Shown here: positions 1 to 10,279 of the stretch, piece after piece
Numbering within the stretch: position 1 is the first letter of the stretch
How the letters are laid out: each line of letters opens with the position of its first letter
Made by a program: the position numbers and the translations under genes
NCBI GenBank assembly: GCA_022510905.1
Contig: JAFLSN010000019.1
Span: 1-45,050, forward strand
DNA from: Treponema sp.
GTDB lineage: Bacteria > Spirochaetota > Spirochaetia > Treponematales > Treponemataceae
DNA: 45,050 bases
Direction of reading: 5' to 3'
Notes under the pieces: generated by a model
What the model was told of the DNA's origin: nothing
Seen by the model: the letters and a program-made list of their open reading frames with translations, nothing else
Database searches by the model: none

Positions 1-10
1 CTTCCGATCT
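1..10. other. Probable sequencing-adapter remnant at contig end
   Basis: The first ten bases, CTTCCGATCT, equal the 3' end of the standard Illumina adapter; on the minus strand they read AGATCGGAAG, the usual adapter read-through start. They sit exactly at position 1 and continue the PBP2 frame with residues (QDRK) that do not look like the family sequence expected after WKERRY. This is inferred from the known adapter sequence; chance identity cannot be excluded. Confidence 0.7.
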
Positions 11-1323
11 TGGTAGCGACGCTCTTTCCACTGTGGGGTGGGCACAAAACCAACGGACTGCGTGGGAAGGTCTATGTTCAAACTGCGGTCAAAGCCGAAG
101 TCTTTTGCATAGCTTGCAATGCGCTCAACGCCCAGCTGGTCGCGGCCTACCACCCAGAAGTACACATCGCACGATTGCGCAAGTCCGTTTTTGAGATCCA
201 GCCACCCATGCCCGGGAACACCCACGTGGCAGCGGAACGAACGGTCGCCGTATGTGATGCGCCCGGGGCATTCAATCTTTTTTTCTGCGGAAAACACTTT
301 CTCGTTCAGCATGGCGGTTGCCATTATGGTCTTGAATGTGGAAGCCGGCGGATAGATTGCGTTCACAACGCGGTTAAGGAGCGGCTTGTTTGAATCGGCG
401 CTGAGCTTGGCATATTCCGAGGCAAAGCTGTCTGTGGAGAAGGTGTTCGCGTCAAAATACGGGTACGACACCATGGCAAGTACCTCGCCCGAGGCCGGTT
501 TGAGCACGACCACTGCCCCAACACGCTCGCCGAGGGCCTCCTCCGCAAGCTTCTGTATTGTGCTGTCGATAGTCAGCACAAGGCTTTTTCCCATCTGGGG
601 GGGCTCCACGATGGGCGTTTCGTTCAGGATTTTCCCGCGCACGTCAACAGTACGTATCTCGCGTCCGGGAACGCCCTGCAGCAGGCTGTCGTACTGTTTT
701 TCGATGCCCATCTTTCCTACAATGGACGAACGGTTGTAGCCATCGTTGTGGAGTAGCACAAGCTCTTCTTTTGTGATGTCTCCCACGTAGCCCAGCACAT
801 GGCAGAAGGAGCCGGCCTCCTGGTAGCTGCGCACCGGTTTTTTTCGCCATGAAACTCCGGGAAGGTCTGTGCTGTTTTCAGCTATGTTGCTGATATGCTC
901 GAACGGGACATTCGCCTTTATCTCGATGGAAGTGAATGATCTCCTGAGTTCAGCCGGCACTTTCCTGTCTATTTCGTTCTTTGAAATGTCGAGGAATCTT
1001 GAAAGCTTCATTGACACCGTGTCGTAGCGTCCCTGCGGAATCTCTCCGGGAATCAAGTCAACGGCGAAGGAATCCGTGTTGATCACGAGCGGAAGCTGGG
1101 CCTTGCGGTCGAAAATCTCACCGCGCTGGGCGGGAATGGTCTTGACGGTTGACGAGATGCGCACGGACTGCTGGCGGTATTGTGCCCCTTCGATCACCTG
1201 CAGCGAAAAGAGTTTTACGGCATACAGCGCGAACACCGCCACAATCAGAAGCACAAGCATGACAAGCTTTGCATTTTTTTTTGCCGTGTCGTCGCCCTGC
1301 GGCAGATAATCACCTAGTGACAT
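1..1323 (-). CDS. mrdA: Penicillin-binding protein 2, elongation transpeptidase (3' end missing)
   Basis: Class B penicillin-binding protein that cross-links peptidoglycan with the Rod (elongation) complex at the inner membrane. I translated it from the minus strand. It starts with ATG at 1323, overlapping the mreD stop as TAATG. A short cytoplasmic N-terminus is followed by one membrane segment (about residues 20-40), then the dimerisation domain (AQRGEIFDRK). The active-site SxxK motif is STFK at S328-K331 within PPASTFKTIM, and the second motif is SCD, as in PBP2 rather than SxN. The KTG motif and the C-terminus lie beyond the window. The last three or four residues are probably adapter sequence. 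It is the last gene seen of mreB-mreC-mreD-PBP2; rodA often follows in relatives. Confidence 0.93.
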   Translation of the reverse strand, partial: MSLGDYLPQGDDTAKKNAKLVMLVLLIVAVFALYAVKLFSLQVIEGAQYRQQSVRISSTVKTIPAQRGEIFDRKAQLPLVINTDSFAVDLIPGEIPQGRYDTVSMKLSRFLDISKNEIDRKVPAELRRSFTSIEIKANVPFEHISNIAENSTDLPGVSWRKKPVRSYQEAGSFCHVLGYVGDITKEELVLLHNDGYNRSSIVGKMGIEKQYDSLLQGVPGREIRTVDVRGKILNETPIVEPPQMGKSLVLTIDSTIQKLAEEALGERVGAVVVLKPASGEVLAMVSYPYFDANTFSTDSFASEYAKLSADSNKPLLNRVVNAIYPPASTFKTIMATAMLNEKVFSAEKKIECPGRITYGDRSFRCHVGVPGHGWLDLKNGLAQSCDVYFWVVGRDQLGVERIASYAKDFGFDRSLNIDLPTQSVGFVPTPQWKERRYQDRK

Positions 1324-1832
1324 TACGCTACGGCCTCCGGACGAAGGATTACGGAATTCCTGAACAGAGAAAGGAACGCGAACACAAACGGTGCGAGGAC
1401 AGTGTTGCAGACCAGCTCAAACACGAACAGCCATGTGAAGGGATTGTAGGACAGCACCGACGAGGGGTACAGCATTGAAATCAGCTTGAGCATGAGGGCC
1501 TTTGCCATAGTGGAACAGAACCCAAGCAGCGCCGGGATAAAGAAGCCTTCCGTGTTGATACGCTTGTTGAACATGCCCCCGATGTAGCCAAAAATCGTGC
1601 GGTACAAGCAGTTCAGCCCGAACGGAGCCATGCTCAAAAAATCGAGGAAAAGGCCTGCCATGAACCCTGTGGTCTCCCCGAGAAGGGGGCCGTTATGGAG
1701 CGAAAAAAACAGCACGCACAAAAGCGCAATGTCAGGAACAGCGGGAAGCAGCGTGATATTTGAAAGAATAGCCGCTTCCACAAGCGCCACGCACAGAAGA
1801 ATCACGGTGCTTACCGAAAAAGATTTTACCAT
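1323..1832 (-). CDS. mreD: Rod shape-determining membrane protein MreD
   Basis: Small polytopic inner-membrane protein of the Rod complex. The 169-residue product is almost entirely hydrophobic, with about five membrane segments and few charged loops, and the MreD-like stretch GFMAGLFLDFLSMAPFG in the middle. The family is poorly conserved in sequence, so the call rests on size, topology and position between mreC and PBP2. Its start overlaps the mreC end by seven bases and its stop overlaps the PBP2 start, which indicates translational coupling in one operon. Confidence 0.9.
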   Translation of the reverse strand: MVKSFSVSTVILLCVALVEAAILSNITLLPAVPDIALLCVLFFSLHNGPLLGETTGFMAGLFLDFLSMAPFGLNCLYRTIFGYIGGMFNKRINTEGFFIPALLGFCSTMAKALMLKLISMLYPSSVLSYNPFTWLFVFELVCNTVLAPFVFAFLSLFRNSVILRPEAVA

Positions 1833-2722
1833 CGCGGCACCTCCTCGTCGGCTGGATCCGGCTCAAGGTCGTTTGGGATTCCCTGGTCAACCACAAGCAC
1901 TGTTTCAAGCCGCGAAAAGTCGATGACCGGAAGCAGCTCTATGTCGAGCGATGAATCATAGTCAAGCACGGTGATCTTTGAAATGGTGCCCACGGCGACA
2001 TCCCTCATGTAGTTTTCGTTTTCGCCTGACGTTACAACGATGTCTCCAACGGAAAAATCATCCTGCGAACGTTTTCTGATGTAGCGCATGGAAAGCGGAG
2101 CGTCAACGGAGCCGTTTCCAGACACGATGCCTATGTCGCGGGTATTCTGTATGCGGGATGAAATATTGCACTGCATGTCGTATAGCGGCATGACAAGGCT
2201 TGTGCCGATGCCCACTGTCACAACCTTGCCCACGATTCCCATGATGCCGTTCTGCACCGCCACAACCGGCATTCCTTTGCGTATCCCTGAACGCGCGCCC
2301 TTGTTGATGGTGATGCCAGAATAAAGGCTTTCCGGGTCGCGCCCTATGATCTGGGCGGCATAGCTCTTGTGCTGGCCGCGCCTTGCAAACGCGAGCAGCT
2401 CGCGTAGCCGTTCGTTCTCCTTGCGGATTTCGGCGTTTGAGCGCTGGAAGAATTCATAGTTTTTCAGCTTTTCAACCAGTTCCTCGTTTTCTTTTTTGAG
2501 AGTGGCAAGATCACCGATGGCGGTAAAGAAACCTGTAACTGTGCCGGTCACGGCATGCACACCTTTCTGTAACGACGAGAGCGCCGCAAAGCCCACGCTG
2601 TTGAAATTTATGACAAAACCGCCTGACGCAAAGCCCAGCATAATTCCGCTGAACAAAACAAGCGCGGCAAGGATAAATTCCGGCAGCCTGAAGCGTCGGA
2701 CAGATTTTGTGTTTTTCGCCAT
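1826..2722 (-). CDS. mreC: Rod shape-determining protein MreC
   Basis: Bitopic scaffold linking cytoplasmic MreB to periplasmic PBP2. The 298-residue protein has a basic N-terminus, one membrane helix at about residues 13-35, a coiled coil at about 70-112 (KKENEELVEKLKNYE and following), and then the two beta-barrel periplasmic domain with family-typical stretches such as AQIIGRDPESLY, GIRKGMPVV and IVVTSGENE. The start ATG at 2722 has GGGGAG seven bases upstream. It lies 15 bases after mreB and overlaps mreD. Length and domain order are normal. Confidence 0.95.
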   Translation of the reverse strand: MAKNTKSVRRFRLPEFILAALVLFSGIMLGFASGGFVINFNSVGFAALSSLQKGVHAVTGTVTGFFTAIGDLATLKKENEELVEKLKNYEFFQRSNAEIRKENERLRELLAFARRGQHKSYAAQIIGRDPESLYSGITINKGARSGIRKGMPVVAVQNGIMGIVGKVVTVGIGTSLVMPLYDMQCNISSRIQNTRDIGIVSGNGSVDAPLSMRYIRKRSQDDFSVGDIVVTSGENENYMRDVAVGTISKITVLDYDSSLDIELLPVIDFSRLETVLVVDQGIPNDLEPDPADEEVPRW

Positions 2723-2737
2723 GACGCTCCCCGGATA

Positions 2738-3775
2738 TCAGTCGTTGAGGTTGTCGTAAATGGAACGGTTTGACGACATGTCCCTGAACAGCTCGAACGC
2801 CTGCCCTGCCCCGACAGCCACGCATTCCAGCGGTTTTTCCACCAGAATGACGGGAACACCGGTTTCTTTTGAAATGAGCGTCTGTAGCCCCTTCAGCATG
2901 GAGCCTCCGCCTGTCATCACAATGCCGCGTTCCACGATGTCTGCTGCAAGTTCCGGCGGAGTGCGGCCCAATGTTTTTTTGATTTCTTCAACCACTTTGG
3001 AAATGGGCTCTTTGAGAGCTTCCCTCACTTCCACGGAATCCACTTCGAGGCGCCGCGGAAGCCCTGTGATGGCATCCGTGCCCTTGATTTCCATCTTTTC
3101 TATGTTTTTGTCAGGCGTGGCGTTTCCGATTTCGACCTTGAGCCGCTCTGCGGTCTGCTGGCCGATAATCAAGTTGTGCACGGATCTGATGTGGCGGATA
3201 ATTGCTTCGTCAAATTCGTTGCCGCCGGTGCGTATGGAGCTGGTAATCACCATGCCGCCCAGCGAAATCACAGACACTTCCGTGGTGCCGCCGCCTATGT
3301 CGCAAACCATATGGCCCGCAGGTTCATAGATTGGAATCTGGGCCCCTATAGCGGCTGCGAGGCTTTCTTCGATTACTTCAACTTCCTTGGCACCTGCCTT
3401 GAGCGCCGCCGCCATCACCGCGTCGCGTTCCACCTGTGTGATGCATGAGGGAATGCCGATTTTCATTCGTGTAGACTTGAACAGCCTGTGGCGAGGAATG
3501 ATGCGAGAAATGAAATATTTGATCATTTTTTCCGTAGAATCGGCATCTGAAATAACGCCGTCTGCAAGCGGACGGATTGCCACGATGCCTGACGGCGTTT
3601 TCCACAGCATGCGCTTTGCTTCTGCGCCTACAGCGACCACTCGGTTGGTGCCCTTCTCAACGGCGACAACGGAAGGTTCGTCAATAACAATGCCCTGTCC
3701 GCGCACATAGATGAGGGTGTTGCAGGTGCCCAAATCAATGCCAATGTCGGTTGTGAAATTGTCCCAAAAACTCAT
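2738..3775 (-). CDS. mreB: Actin-like cell shape protein MreB
   Basis: Actin/HSP70-fold ATPase that forms membrane-bound filaments directing lateral wall synthesis. The frame stays open upstream to 3889, but the family start is the ATG at 3775 ([20 protein letters not shown]), preceded by GGGAGGA. The phosphate-1 motif is [13 protein letters not shown], the phosphate-2 motif is [18 protein letters not shown] and the adenosine motif is [14 protein letters not shown]. The 345-residue length is normal for the family. It is the first gene of the mreBCD-PBP2 group. The TPR gene upstream ends only 44 bases away, with no clear terminator between, so read-through is possible. Confidence 0.97.
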   Translation of the reverse strand: MSFWDNFTTDIGIDLGTCNTLIYVRGQGIVIDEPSVVAVEKGTNRVVAVGAEAKRMLWKTPSGIVAIRPLADGVISDADSTEKMIKYFISRIIPRHRLFKSTRMKIGIPSCITQVERDAVMAAALKAGAKEVEVIEESLAAAIGAQIPIYEPAGHMVCDIGGGTTEVSVISLGGMVITSSIRTGGNEFDEAIIRHIRSVHNLIIGQQTAERLKVEIGNATPDKNIEKMEIKGTDAITGLPRRLEVDSVEVREALKEPISKVVEEIKKTLGRTPPELAADIVERGIVMTGGGSMLKGLQTLISKETGVPVILVEKPLECVAVGAGQAFELFRDMSSNRSIYDNLND

Positions 3776-3819
3776 ATGTATCCGTCCTCCCAGACTTTCG
3801 TTATTTTTTTTGCGACGCA

Positions 3820-4782
3820 CTAGCGGGCATCGGCCATTTTCTGCAGTGCCCCCGGATGGTTCACCTGCAGCTTGAGCGCCTTCCGCCATTCCGAACGGGC
3901 GTTCACCAAAAGCCCCTGCTTTTCATATAATACACCAAGACCATAGTGCGCGTCAGCTGAATTTTCATTTTTTTCCAAAATTGAGTCAAATTCCTTGCGT
4001 GCCAATGCATACTCGCCGTCGTCAGTGTAAATCTGACCTAGAAGCAGATGGCAACGGCTTATCACATCGTCATTTGAGGACAGCTCGTTTGCCCGCACCA
4101 AATACTGTTTCGCCACGGCCCCCTGCCCGTTTTTGCAGTACTGCTCCGCGATCGCAAGCAGCAGCGTGTCGCTTTCGCGCACCAGCAGGGCTTCGGTAAA
4201 GGCCGCGATGCTCTGCTGTATGTGCCCCAGTGCCGCATGGCTCAGCCCGATGTATTCGGCGATGTCGTTTGAGCGGTAGCCGAGCTCTTCTGCGAGTGAG
4301 AGGTATTTCACGGCAAGATCCGCGTAGTATCGGTATGAAGAAATGCTGTCTTTGTAGAAGTATGTCTTGCCGAGCATGTAATAGATCTGCGGAAGCATGG
4401 ACTTTTTGCAGTTCTGCATGGCGATGCGCAGGTTGTTCACCGCCTCGTCAAGCAGCATCTGTGAAAGCGTGATGTCAGGCTCTGACACGGCAAGGTAGAA
4501 GGAGCTGTAGCCGCGAAATGTACGCGCGGTGTTTTGAAGCGGTTTTTTGTCGATTATTGTGCCCGCGATGTCATAGACTGCGCGGTAGTCATAGCGCTGC
4601 CAGCGGTCGTAGAGAGCCGTTACGGTGTTCGCGGTGCTCAGGCGTCTGGCCGCAAGCTGCACGGCCGCAAAAACCGCAAGCGATATGGCCAGCACAACGA
4701 CTGCGCAGAACATGAGACGCGGCAGCAATACGTTCTTTTTTCTGACGATTTTAGTGTCGTCGCTGTGAGCTCCCAAAGCCAT
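3820..4782 (-). CDS. Membrane-anchored tetratricopeptide-repeat protein
   Basis: A roughly 320-residue protein. It has a basic cytoplasmic N-terminus, one membrane helix (about residues 22-45, [20 protein letters not shown]) and an extracytoplasmic part made of TPR-type helical pairs. The last repeats are clearest: [20 protein letters not shown] and its neighbours. The frame is open upstream across the RNase P RNA, so I place the start at ATG 4782 (MALGAHSDD); ATG 4809 is an alternative, and neither has a strong ribosome site. Its place between rnpB and mreB matches what I recall of Treponema pallidum. It may be a scaffold for envelope assembly, but the function is unknown. Confidence 0.8.
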   Translation of the reverse strand: MALGAHSDDTKIVRKKNVLLPRLMFCAVVVLAISLAVFAAVQLAARRLSTANTVTALYDRWQRYDYRAVYDIAGTIIDKKPLQNTARTFRGYSSFYLAVSEPDITLSQMLLDEAVNNLRIAMQNCKKSMLPQIYYMLGKTYFYKDSISSYRYYADLAVKYLSLAEELGYRSNDIAEYIGLSHAALGHIQQSIAAFTEALLVRESDTLLLAIAEQYCKNGQGAVAKQYLVRANELSSNDDVISRCHLLLGQIYTDDGEYALARKEFDSILEKNENSADAHYGLGVLYEKQGLLVNARSEWRKALKLQVNHPGALQKMADAR

Positions 4783-4835
4783 GTATATCCCAACCACATG
4801 CACTTTCATGGCCGTGCCGGCCGATAACATCAAAA

Positions 4836-5258
4836 ACAGGAAGACAGAATAAGCCGGGTTCTGTTCCGCCCTGTGCCTGCTGGTCACAAGGACGGCTGGC
4901 CATCTATCCACGGTGGCGGTCACCCGCCGCCTCCAGCAACCTACCCGCAGCGTTACGGGCCGGAAACCCAGACTGCTGTGTGGTTTTGCTCCAGATGAGG
5001 TTTGCTGCTGCCGCTCCTGTTGCCATGAGCGCGGTGGGCTCTTACCCCGCCTTTTCACCCTTACCATGCCCTGCGCATGGCGGTTGTTTTCTGTAGCACT
5101 GTCTGTCAGAACAAGGGGTATGCCATGCGCAGGAATGCGCCGCACCTGCCTTTTTCTGCCCGGCCGTTAGCCGGCATCTTTTCCGGTGGAGCCCGGACTT
5201 TCCTCGGCTGATTTCGCTTTCATCAGAGAAACCAGACGCGACCAGCTGCCTTCACTGT
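4836..5258 (-). ncRNA. rnpB: RNase P RNA (bacterial type A)
   Basis: Catalytic RNA that removes 5' leaders from tRNA precursors. The minus strand carries the universal 5' block GAGGAAAGTCCGGGCTCC (about 5205-5188), the central GGGTAAGAGCCCACCGC block, and the 3' block ACAGAACCCGGCTTAT (about 4863-4848). Ends are set by the terminal helix: GAAGGCAG at 5253-5246 pairs with CTGTCTTC at 4847-4840, extended by ACAG/CTGT. A short run of T follows the 3' end. Exact ends are uncertain by a few bases. The length of about 420 is normal. Confidence 0.95.
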
Positions 5259-5333
5259 AAAAAACTGTGTATGCCCACGCTGAAATGGAGGCCACCCAGA
5301 AAAGCCTGGACTGAAATCTGTCGGCAACTTTTT

Positions 5334-6221
5334 TCAGTTGCCCTCTTCGTAATCCAGGGCTTTGCCTTCATCATCGACCTCTTCCTCTGAAAGCTCTTCT
5401 TCGTCGGTTTCGTCCAGCAGGGATTCGTCATCGTCCAAATCGGCAAGGGAACCGGCATCTTCCATGGAAAAGGATGCATATACATTTTCCGAGGCTTCCT
5501 CGTAGTACAGGATGCGGCTGCAATAAGGACAGAACAGAATGTCTTTTCCACGGTGAACTTCGTTTGCAAAATCGGCAGGAAGTATCATGTGGCAGCCGTC
5601 GCACACATTGCCCCGAACGGCCACGATGCCTTCGCTGTTCCGCCGGATTATGCGCTGGAATTTTATGACCGTTTCGGAAGTGGTTCCTTTTTCGGCATCT
5701 ATGGCCCGTGAAATGGATTCCTCCTCATCTCTGAGGGTTGCAAGCTCAGCGCGGTAGCCGTCGAGCTCCTTTTCAAGGTTTGCGCGGGCTTCGTTCACAT
5801 CTTTTTCGGTGCTTGCGATAAAGACCTGCTCGCTGTTGAGCATCTCGTCCATTTCGGCGAGAATCTTTTCTTCTTTCTGGAGCTCTTTCCTGACTTCCTG
5901 CTCCTTGATGGTCGCCTCTTTGATCTTTCTGTCTAGATCCTCAAAATCCCTGTGGCTTTCTATGCCGTCCATGCTTTTTTCGTTGGCTTCCCGGATTTTT
6001 TCGGTTTCTTCAAGCTCGATCCTGAGGGCCGAAACCTTGGATTTTTCAGCCTCGTATGCGGCATTTCTTTCGATGTATTCTTTTTTTGTGCGCTCAAGGC
6101 TTTCCGTGGATCCGTCAAGCGTTTTGGGAAGCTCCTCAAGCTTGTTTTCCAGCTCGTATTTTTTTGCAAGCACATCCTGGAGCTTTTTGAACTTGTCGAG
6201 TTTTTCTTCGGTCATTTCCAT
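5334..6221 (-). CDS. Coiled-coil protein with C-terminal zinc ribbon and acidic tail
   Basis: About 295 residues. Residues 1-190 form a long, highly charged coiled coil, which contains SHRDFEDLDRKIKEA. A C4 zinc ribbon follows with CDGC and CPYC pairs around residues 205-235 (VCDGCHMILP, FCPYCSRILYY). This is the architecture of the widespread zf-RING_7 (CT398-like) family, reported to contact sigma-54 or secretion factors in some bacteria; the role here is unknown. The last 45 residues are strongly acidic. ATG 6221 is preferred over an upstream TTG because AGAGGA lies nine bases before it. It lies downstream of rpoD on the same strand, with a gap of 166 bases. Confidence 0.85.
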   Translation of the reverse strand: MEMTEEKLDKFKKLQDVLAKKYELENKLEELPKTLDGSTESLERTKKEYIERNAAYEAEKSKVSALRIELEETEKIREANEKSMDGIESHRDFEDLDRKIKEATIKEQEVRKELQKEEKILAEMDEMLNSEQVFIASTEKDVNEARANLEKELDGYRAELATLRDEEESISRAIDAEKGTTSETVIKFQRIIRRNSEGIVAVRGNVCDGCHMILPADFANEVHRGKDILFCPYCSRILYYEEASENVYASFSMEDAGSLADLDDDESLLDETDEEELSEEEVDDEGKALDYEEGN

Positions 6222-6256
6222 GAATATCAATCCTCTATTTAAATGACAAATGCACT

Positions 6257-6262
6257 ATTATA
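6257..6262 (-). promoter_or_regulatory. Candidate -10 box for the zinc-ribbon gene
   Basis: The minus strand reads TATAAT here, about 35 bases upstream of the start at 6221. I do not see a convincing -35 box 16-18 bases further upstream, so this is only a candidate. Confidence 0.35.
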
Positions 6263-6387
6263 AAACTATACAGCATTAGGCACGTTGTGTCTAGCAGTGG
6301 AGAAGTCCCGACAGCCGCCGCCTGCCTTGGATTTTTGCATACGAAGAAAGACCCAAGGCGGGGCCTGCGGCCTGTCGCAAGGTCATG

Positions 6388-8460
6388 TCATGTATCCATA
6401 TAATCCCGAAACCATGTCGCACGGCGGGGATGGCGCAGACGGCGGAGGGCTTTCGCTTCGATCTGGCGGATGCGCTCCCTGGTCACGTTGAAGTACAGCC
6501 CCACTTCTTCCAGCGTGAGGGAATAGCCGTCGTCAAGGCCAAAGCGCATCTTGAGCACTTCCTGCTCCCTCGGTGGAAGCGTGTTGAGCACGGTGCGGAG
6601 CTGTTCCTGCAGCAGTGTGTAGGCGGTCTGGTTTGCGGGATTCTCAACTTCCTTGTCTTCGATGAAATCACCAAGAAGGCTGTCTTCTTCCTCGCCTATC
6701 GGAGTCTCAAGGGAAATGGGCTCGCGGGCCACGTTTTTGACCTGCTTTACACGGCCCACAGGCCACGATAGCTGCTGGGCAATCTCCTCGTCGGTGGGCT
6801 CGCGGCCAAGCTTCTGCATGAGCTGGCGGCTTTCCCGCGTGACCTTGTTGATTTGCTCAATCATATGCACGGGCACCCTGATGGTGCGGGCCTGATCCGA
6901 GATTGAGCGCGTTATCGCCTGCCGGATCCACCACGTGGCATATGTGCTGAATTTGTAGCCTTTCCTGTATTCAAATTTTTCCACGGCCTTTATGAGGCCG
7001 ATGTTTCCTTCCTGAATCAGGTCGAACAGCTGTAGCCCCCTGTTTGTGTATTTTTTTGCGATAGACACGACAAGGCGCAGGTTTGCGTTGATCAAGCGGT
7101 TCTTTGCATGCTCCATCATGATTTTTCCGCGCTGGATTTCCTTTGTCATGTCAAGGATTTCTTCAACGTTGTTCTCAAACTCGTATTCAAGGCGTCGCAG
7201 ACGGCGGTCGATCTTCTGGATCTGTGTGTACACATCGCGAATCTCATCGGCTGTCATTCCCAGCTCCTTCTCAAGCTTGAGCGATTCCGAGTGTATGGCC
7301 AGCCGCCGGCCTATGCTGCGGAGCCCTGCCGCATCCGCAATTCGCAGCTCCTTCATGCGCTTTTCCTGCTTGTGGTGGTAGTCGTCGATTTTTGCGGTGG
7401 CATCAAGGAATTTTGCCGAAAACCTTTCGATTTCTTCGCTCTGGATGTCGATTTTTTGCAGCTCCGGCAGAATCTTGGCCCGGAGCGCAAGAATCTGCTC
7501 GTCCTGGAAAATATGCATGCTCTGGTCATTTTCGTTGAGCTGCTTTTTGAGCGACATGTAGGTTTTCATTTCCTGCAGGATTGGCTTGAGGTATTCGCTG
7601 TAGTAGCTCTTGAGACGGCGCTTCTCTGCCATTTCCTCATTTATCTCTTTGCGCGGACGCCCGGTCTCGTGCGGGTCGATTCGTGTAAAGGCTTTCTGCG
7701 CCACGGAAAAGAATTCCGGAATCATCATGCCGGAATGCTTTATGACATCTTTGATTATGTTCTGCCCGTCTTCCATCTTTTTTGAAAGAATCACTTCCTG
7801 TTCGGCCGTGAGCAGGTTTTCCTTTCCGATTTCGCGCAGATACAGGCGAATGGGGTCGTCGATGTTGTCGTCCTTGTCGTTTGCCACAAGGCGCTGTTTT
7901 CCCACATCGTCGATTTTGCTGGCGATCTCAACATCCTCCGCAGTCTCCTCGTCAATCGAGTCGTCGTCGGCCCGCTCCTCGTCGTCATCGTAGTCATCGA
8001 GCTGGCCGTCGGAATCCTCCATCACCTGGATGCTGTTTTTTGAAAGCAGCTGCAGGACTTCTTCCATCCGGTCCGAATTGACAAATTCCTTGGGCAGAAT
8101 CTCGTTGATTTCGTCCCATGAAATGACCTGGCGGGTATGGGCGTATTCAAGCAGCTTCTGCACTTCGGGCGCAAGCTTTGCCTCGTCGTCGTCAAGTTCA
8201 GAAGGAATCTCGTCATGCTCAACCTGCGGCTGTGCGGATGATTTTTCAGACTTCGTTTTCTTTGCCTCCGGGTCTTTTGCGGCAGACGATTTTTTTGCGG
8301 ATGATTTTTTCTGTACGGTTTTTTCAGCCTGCTCTGCGGTGTTTTTTTTCAAAAGCTTTTTCTCATCCTCCGCTGCGCTTTTTGTCGTTCTTTTTGCTTT
8401 TTTTTGGGGGGCAGCCTTTGCCCCGTCGTTTTTTACCTGAGACTTCCTAGTCGTGGCCAT
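6388..8460 (-). CDS. rpoD: Primary sigma factor RpoD (sigma-70) with lysine-rich N-terminal tail
   Basis: Housekeeping sigma subunit of RNA polymerase, 690 residues. Region 1.1-like and acidic segments lie at about 85-180 ([18 protein letters not shown]). They are followed by region 1.2 ([21 protein letters not shown]), a long non-conserved region, region 2 ([20 protein letters not shown]), region 3 and region 4 with the -35 helix-turn-helix ([20 protein letters not shown]). The first 80 or so residues are Lys/Ala/Ser-rich and look disordered; E. coli RpoD lacks such a tail. The gene is the last of the hydrolase-mltG-dnaG-rpoD operon, seven bases after dnaG. The dnaG-rpoD pairing is the common macromolecular-synthesis arrangement. 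Confidence 0.97.
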   Translation of the reverse strand: MATTRKSQVKNDGAKAAPQKKAKRTTKSAAEDEKKLLKKNTAEQAEKTVQKKSSAKKSSAAKDPEAKKTKSEKSSAQPQVEHDEIPSELDDDEAKLAPEVQKLLEYAHTRQVISWDEINEILPKEFVNSDRMEEVLQLLSKNSIQVMEDSDGQLDDYDDDEERADDDSIDEETAEDVEIASKIDDVGKQRLVANDKDDNIDDPIRLYLREIGKENLLTAEQEVILSKKMEDGQNIIKDVIKHSGMMIPEFFSVAQKAFTRIDPHETGRPRKEINEEMAEKRRLKSYYSEYLKPILQEMKTYMSLKKQLNENDQSMHIFQDEQILALRAKILPELQKIDIQSEEIERFSAKFLDATAKIDDYHHKQEKRMKELRIADAAGLRSIGRRLAIHSESLKLEKELGMTADEIRDVYTQIQKIDRRLRRLEYEFENNVEEILDMTKEIQRGKIMMEHAKNRLINANLRLVVSIAKKYTNRGLQLFDLIQEGNIGLIKAVEKFEYRKGYKFSTYATWWIRQAITRSISDQARTIRVPVHMIEQINKVTRESRQLMQKLGREPTDEEIAQQLSWPVGRVKQVKNVAREPISLETPIGEEEDSLLGDFIEDKEVENPANQTAYTLLQEQLRTVLNTLPPREQEVLKMRFGLDDGYSLTLEEVGLYFNVTRERIRQIEAKALRRLRHPRRATWFRDYMDT

Positions 8461-8467
8461 CGATTGT

Positions 8468-10279
8468 CTATCCTTTCAAAACCGTTAATTGCTGGTCTAC
8501 GTCCATTTTTTGGGAGAGAAGTGAAGCCAGCTGGTCTTTGTCTTCTGCCAGGGAGCTGCATTCAAGGCGGCGAATGCGGTTCAGCAGCTCGCGGCTGCGT
8601 TTTTCAAGCACGTTCGTCTGAATGAGCCTTATGCTGTCCTGCAATGACTGCTCGACATGGTTTGCGTATTCGGCGGTGGATTGGATAATCAGACCGCGAA
8701 GTTCGTCACTGTCGCAGCGGTTCAGGATGTTGCTGACGGAAAACGTACCGCTCCGGAAACACTCCTCCAAAAGAATGAACAATTTTTTTGCCTCGGGGTC
8801 ATCAAGGTCATCAACTGAGAGTGCGTTGCGCATTTTTTGGAAAAGAGAGGCATCGTCGGTTATTGCGGTCATCACCGCCCTGAGTTCCGCGCCAAGCTTG
8901 ATTTTTGGAAGCTGGGCTCCGTCTCGTCCTGTCTCCTGTGCCTTTCTTTCAAAACGCCGTGCAAGCCGGTCACGGTTGGTGTAATCCTTTCTGGCGGCCT
9001 CCGGGTCAACGTCGAATGCCTGACAGAACTGGTCAAGGCAGGCTTCTTTCTGTACGTCGGACTGCAGTGCGTCTATGTAGGGAAAGAATTCCAGCGAGGC
9101 TTTTGCTTTGCCTTCGGGACTGTTCTTTGGGTACACTTCAAGCAGTTTAGACAACAGATAATCACTATCAAGTATAGCGTTTTTTACATCATTCGTCAAG
9201 GTCTCCTGGCCGAAATTCAGCATAATTTCCGCAGGATCTTTTCCTCCTGAAAGCCTGATTACTTTCACCGTAAACCCCTGCGACCGGCACATCAGTATGG
9301 CGCGCGATGTCGCGTTCTGCCCTGCGCTGTCAGAGTCGAACGAAAGCAGTATGGTTTCTGCGTCGTGCCTGACAAGCCTGACCTGGCTTTCTGTGAGCGC
9401 GGTTCCAAGCGGGGCCACCGCGTATGTGACGCCGCACTGGTGGTATGCGATGCAGTCCATGTAGCCTTCGCAAAAAACCACCGTGCGCTGCTGTTTTATG
9501 GACTTGCGCGCGAAGTGGTAGGCGAACAGGATTTCCCCTTTTTTATAGTGCATGAGCTCGCGGGAATTGAGGTATTTTGGCGAGGTTTCAGGATTTCCGC
9601 GCAGAAAGCGGCCTCCGAACGCCACCACGTCGCCGTCCTTGTTACATATGGGGAACATGAGTCGGTCGGAAAAAAAGGAGATGTCTGGGTATCGCTCGCT
9701 GAAAAGCCCTGTCTTTGCAAGGAATCCGTCGCTGTAGCTTTTTTTCCGCAGGAAGGCTTTGAGCCACCTTCTGTCTGCCGGTGCATAGCCGAGCCTGAAT
9801 TTTTCGAGTGTCTCGCGGGAAAGCCCGCGCTTACTGATGTAGTCCAGCGCAAAACGGCCAGCCTCGGTCTCCATGAGCAGATAGTGGAACGCGCCCGACA
9901 CACGGTTGTACAGCGAGATGATGTCTTCCTTGAGCTGGCGGTCCGGGTCAACCCTTGGAAGTGATGTGGAGCCTGAGTCCGTGTACTGCACGGATACGCC
10001 GGCTTTTTTTGCAAGGAACAGTATGGCTTCCGGGTACGAAAGGTTTTCCCTGTCCATTATGAAGTTGAACACCGTGCCTTTCGCGTGGCATCCAAAACAG
10101 TAGTAGAATTTTTTTTCCGCGGAAACGCTGAACGAAGGTGTTTTTTCGTTGTGGAACGGGCAGCACCCCCACCAGTCGCTGCCTTTCTGGGTGAGCTGCA
10201 CGTATTCGCCTATAACCTGCACGATGTCTGTTTTTGCGCTCACCTCATCGATGCTTGCCTGCGAAATAAAGCCTTTCAT
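8468..10279 (-). CDS. dnaG: DNA primase
   Basis: Makes RNA primers at the replication fork. The 603-residue protein has the N-terminal CHC2 zinc finger ([12 protein letters not shown] ... [10 protein letters not shown], about residues 39-66). The TOPRIM catalytic core contains EGYMD and LSFDSDSAG, and a C-terminal helicase-binding region follows. Catalytic Glu and the Asp pair of TOPRIM are present. The start ATG overlaps the mltG stop as ATGA and the stop lies seven bases before rpoD. Size and domain order are normal. Confidence 0.97.
   Translation of the reverse strand: MKGFISQASIDEVSAKTDIVQVIGEYVQLTQKGSDWWGCCPFHNEKTPSFSVSAEKKFYYCFGCHAKGTVFNFIMDRENLSYPEAILFLAKKAGVSVQYTDSGSTSLPRVDPDRQLKEDIISLYNRVSGAFHYLLMETEAGRFALDYISKRGLSRETLEKFRLGYAPADRRWLKAFLRKKSYSDGFLAKTGLFSERYPDISFFSDRLMFPICNKDGDVVAFGGRFLRGNPETSPKYLNSRELMHYKKGEILFAYHFARKSIKQQRTVVFCEGYMDCIAYHQCGVTYAVAPLGTALTESQVRLVRHDAETILLSFDSDSAGQNATSRAILMCRSQGFTVKVIRLSGGKDPAEIMLNFGQETLTNDVKNAILDSDYLLSKLLEVYPKNSPEGKAKASLEFFPYIDALQSDVQKEACLDQFCQAFDVDPEAARKDYTNRDRLARRFERKAQETGRDGAQLPKIKLGAELRAVMTAITDDASLFQKMRNALSVDDLDDPEAKKLFILLEECFRSGTFSVSNILNRCDSDELRGLIIQSTAEYANHVEQSLQDSIRLIQTNVLEKRSRELLNRIRRLECSSLAEDKDQLASLLSQKMDVDQQLTVLKG

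Noticed and set aside
4783..5145. Upstream extension of the TPR gene reading frame
   Set aside because: It runs through the RNase P RNA and encodes a sequence without protein-like features. The open frame there is a by-product of the structured RNA.
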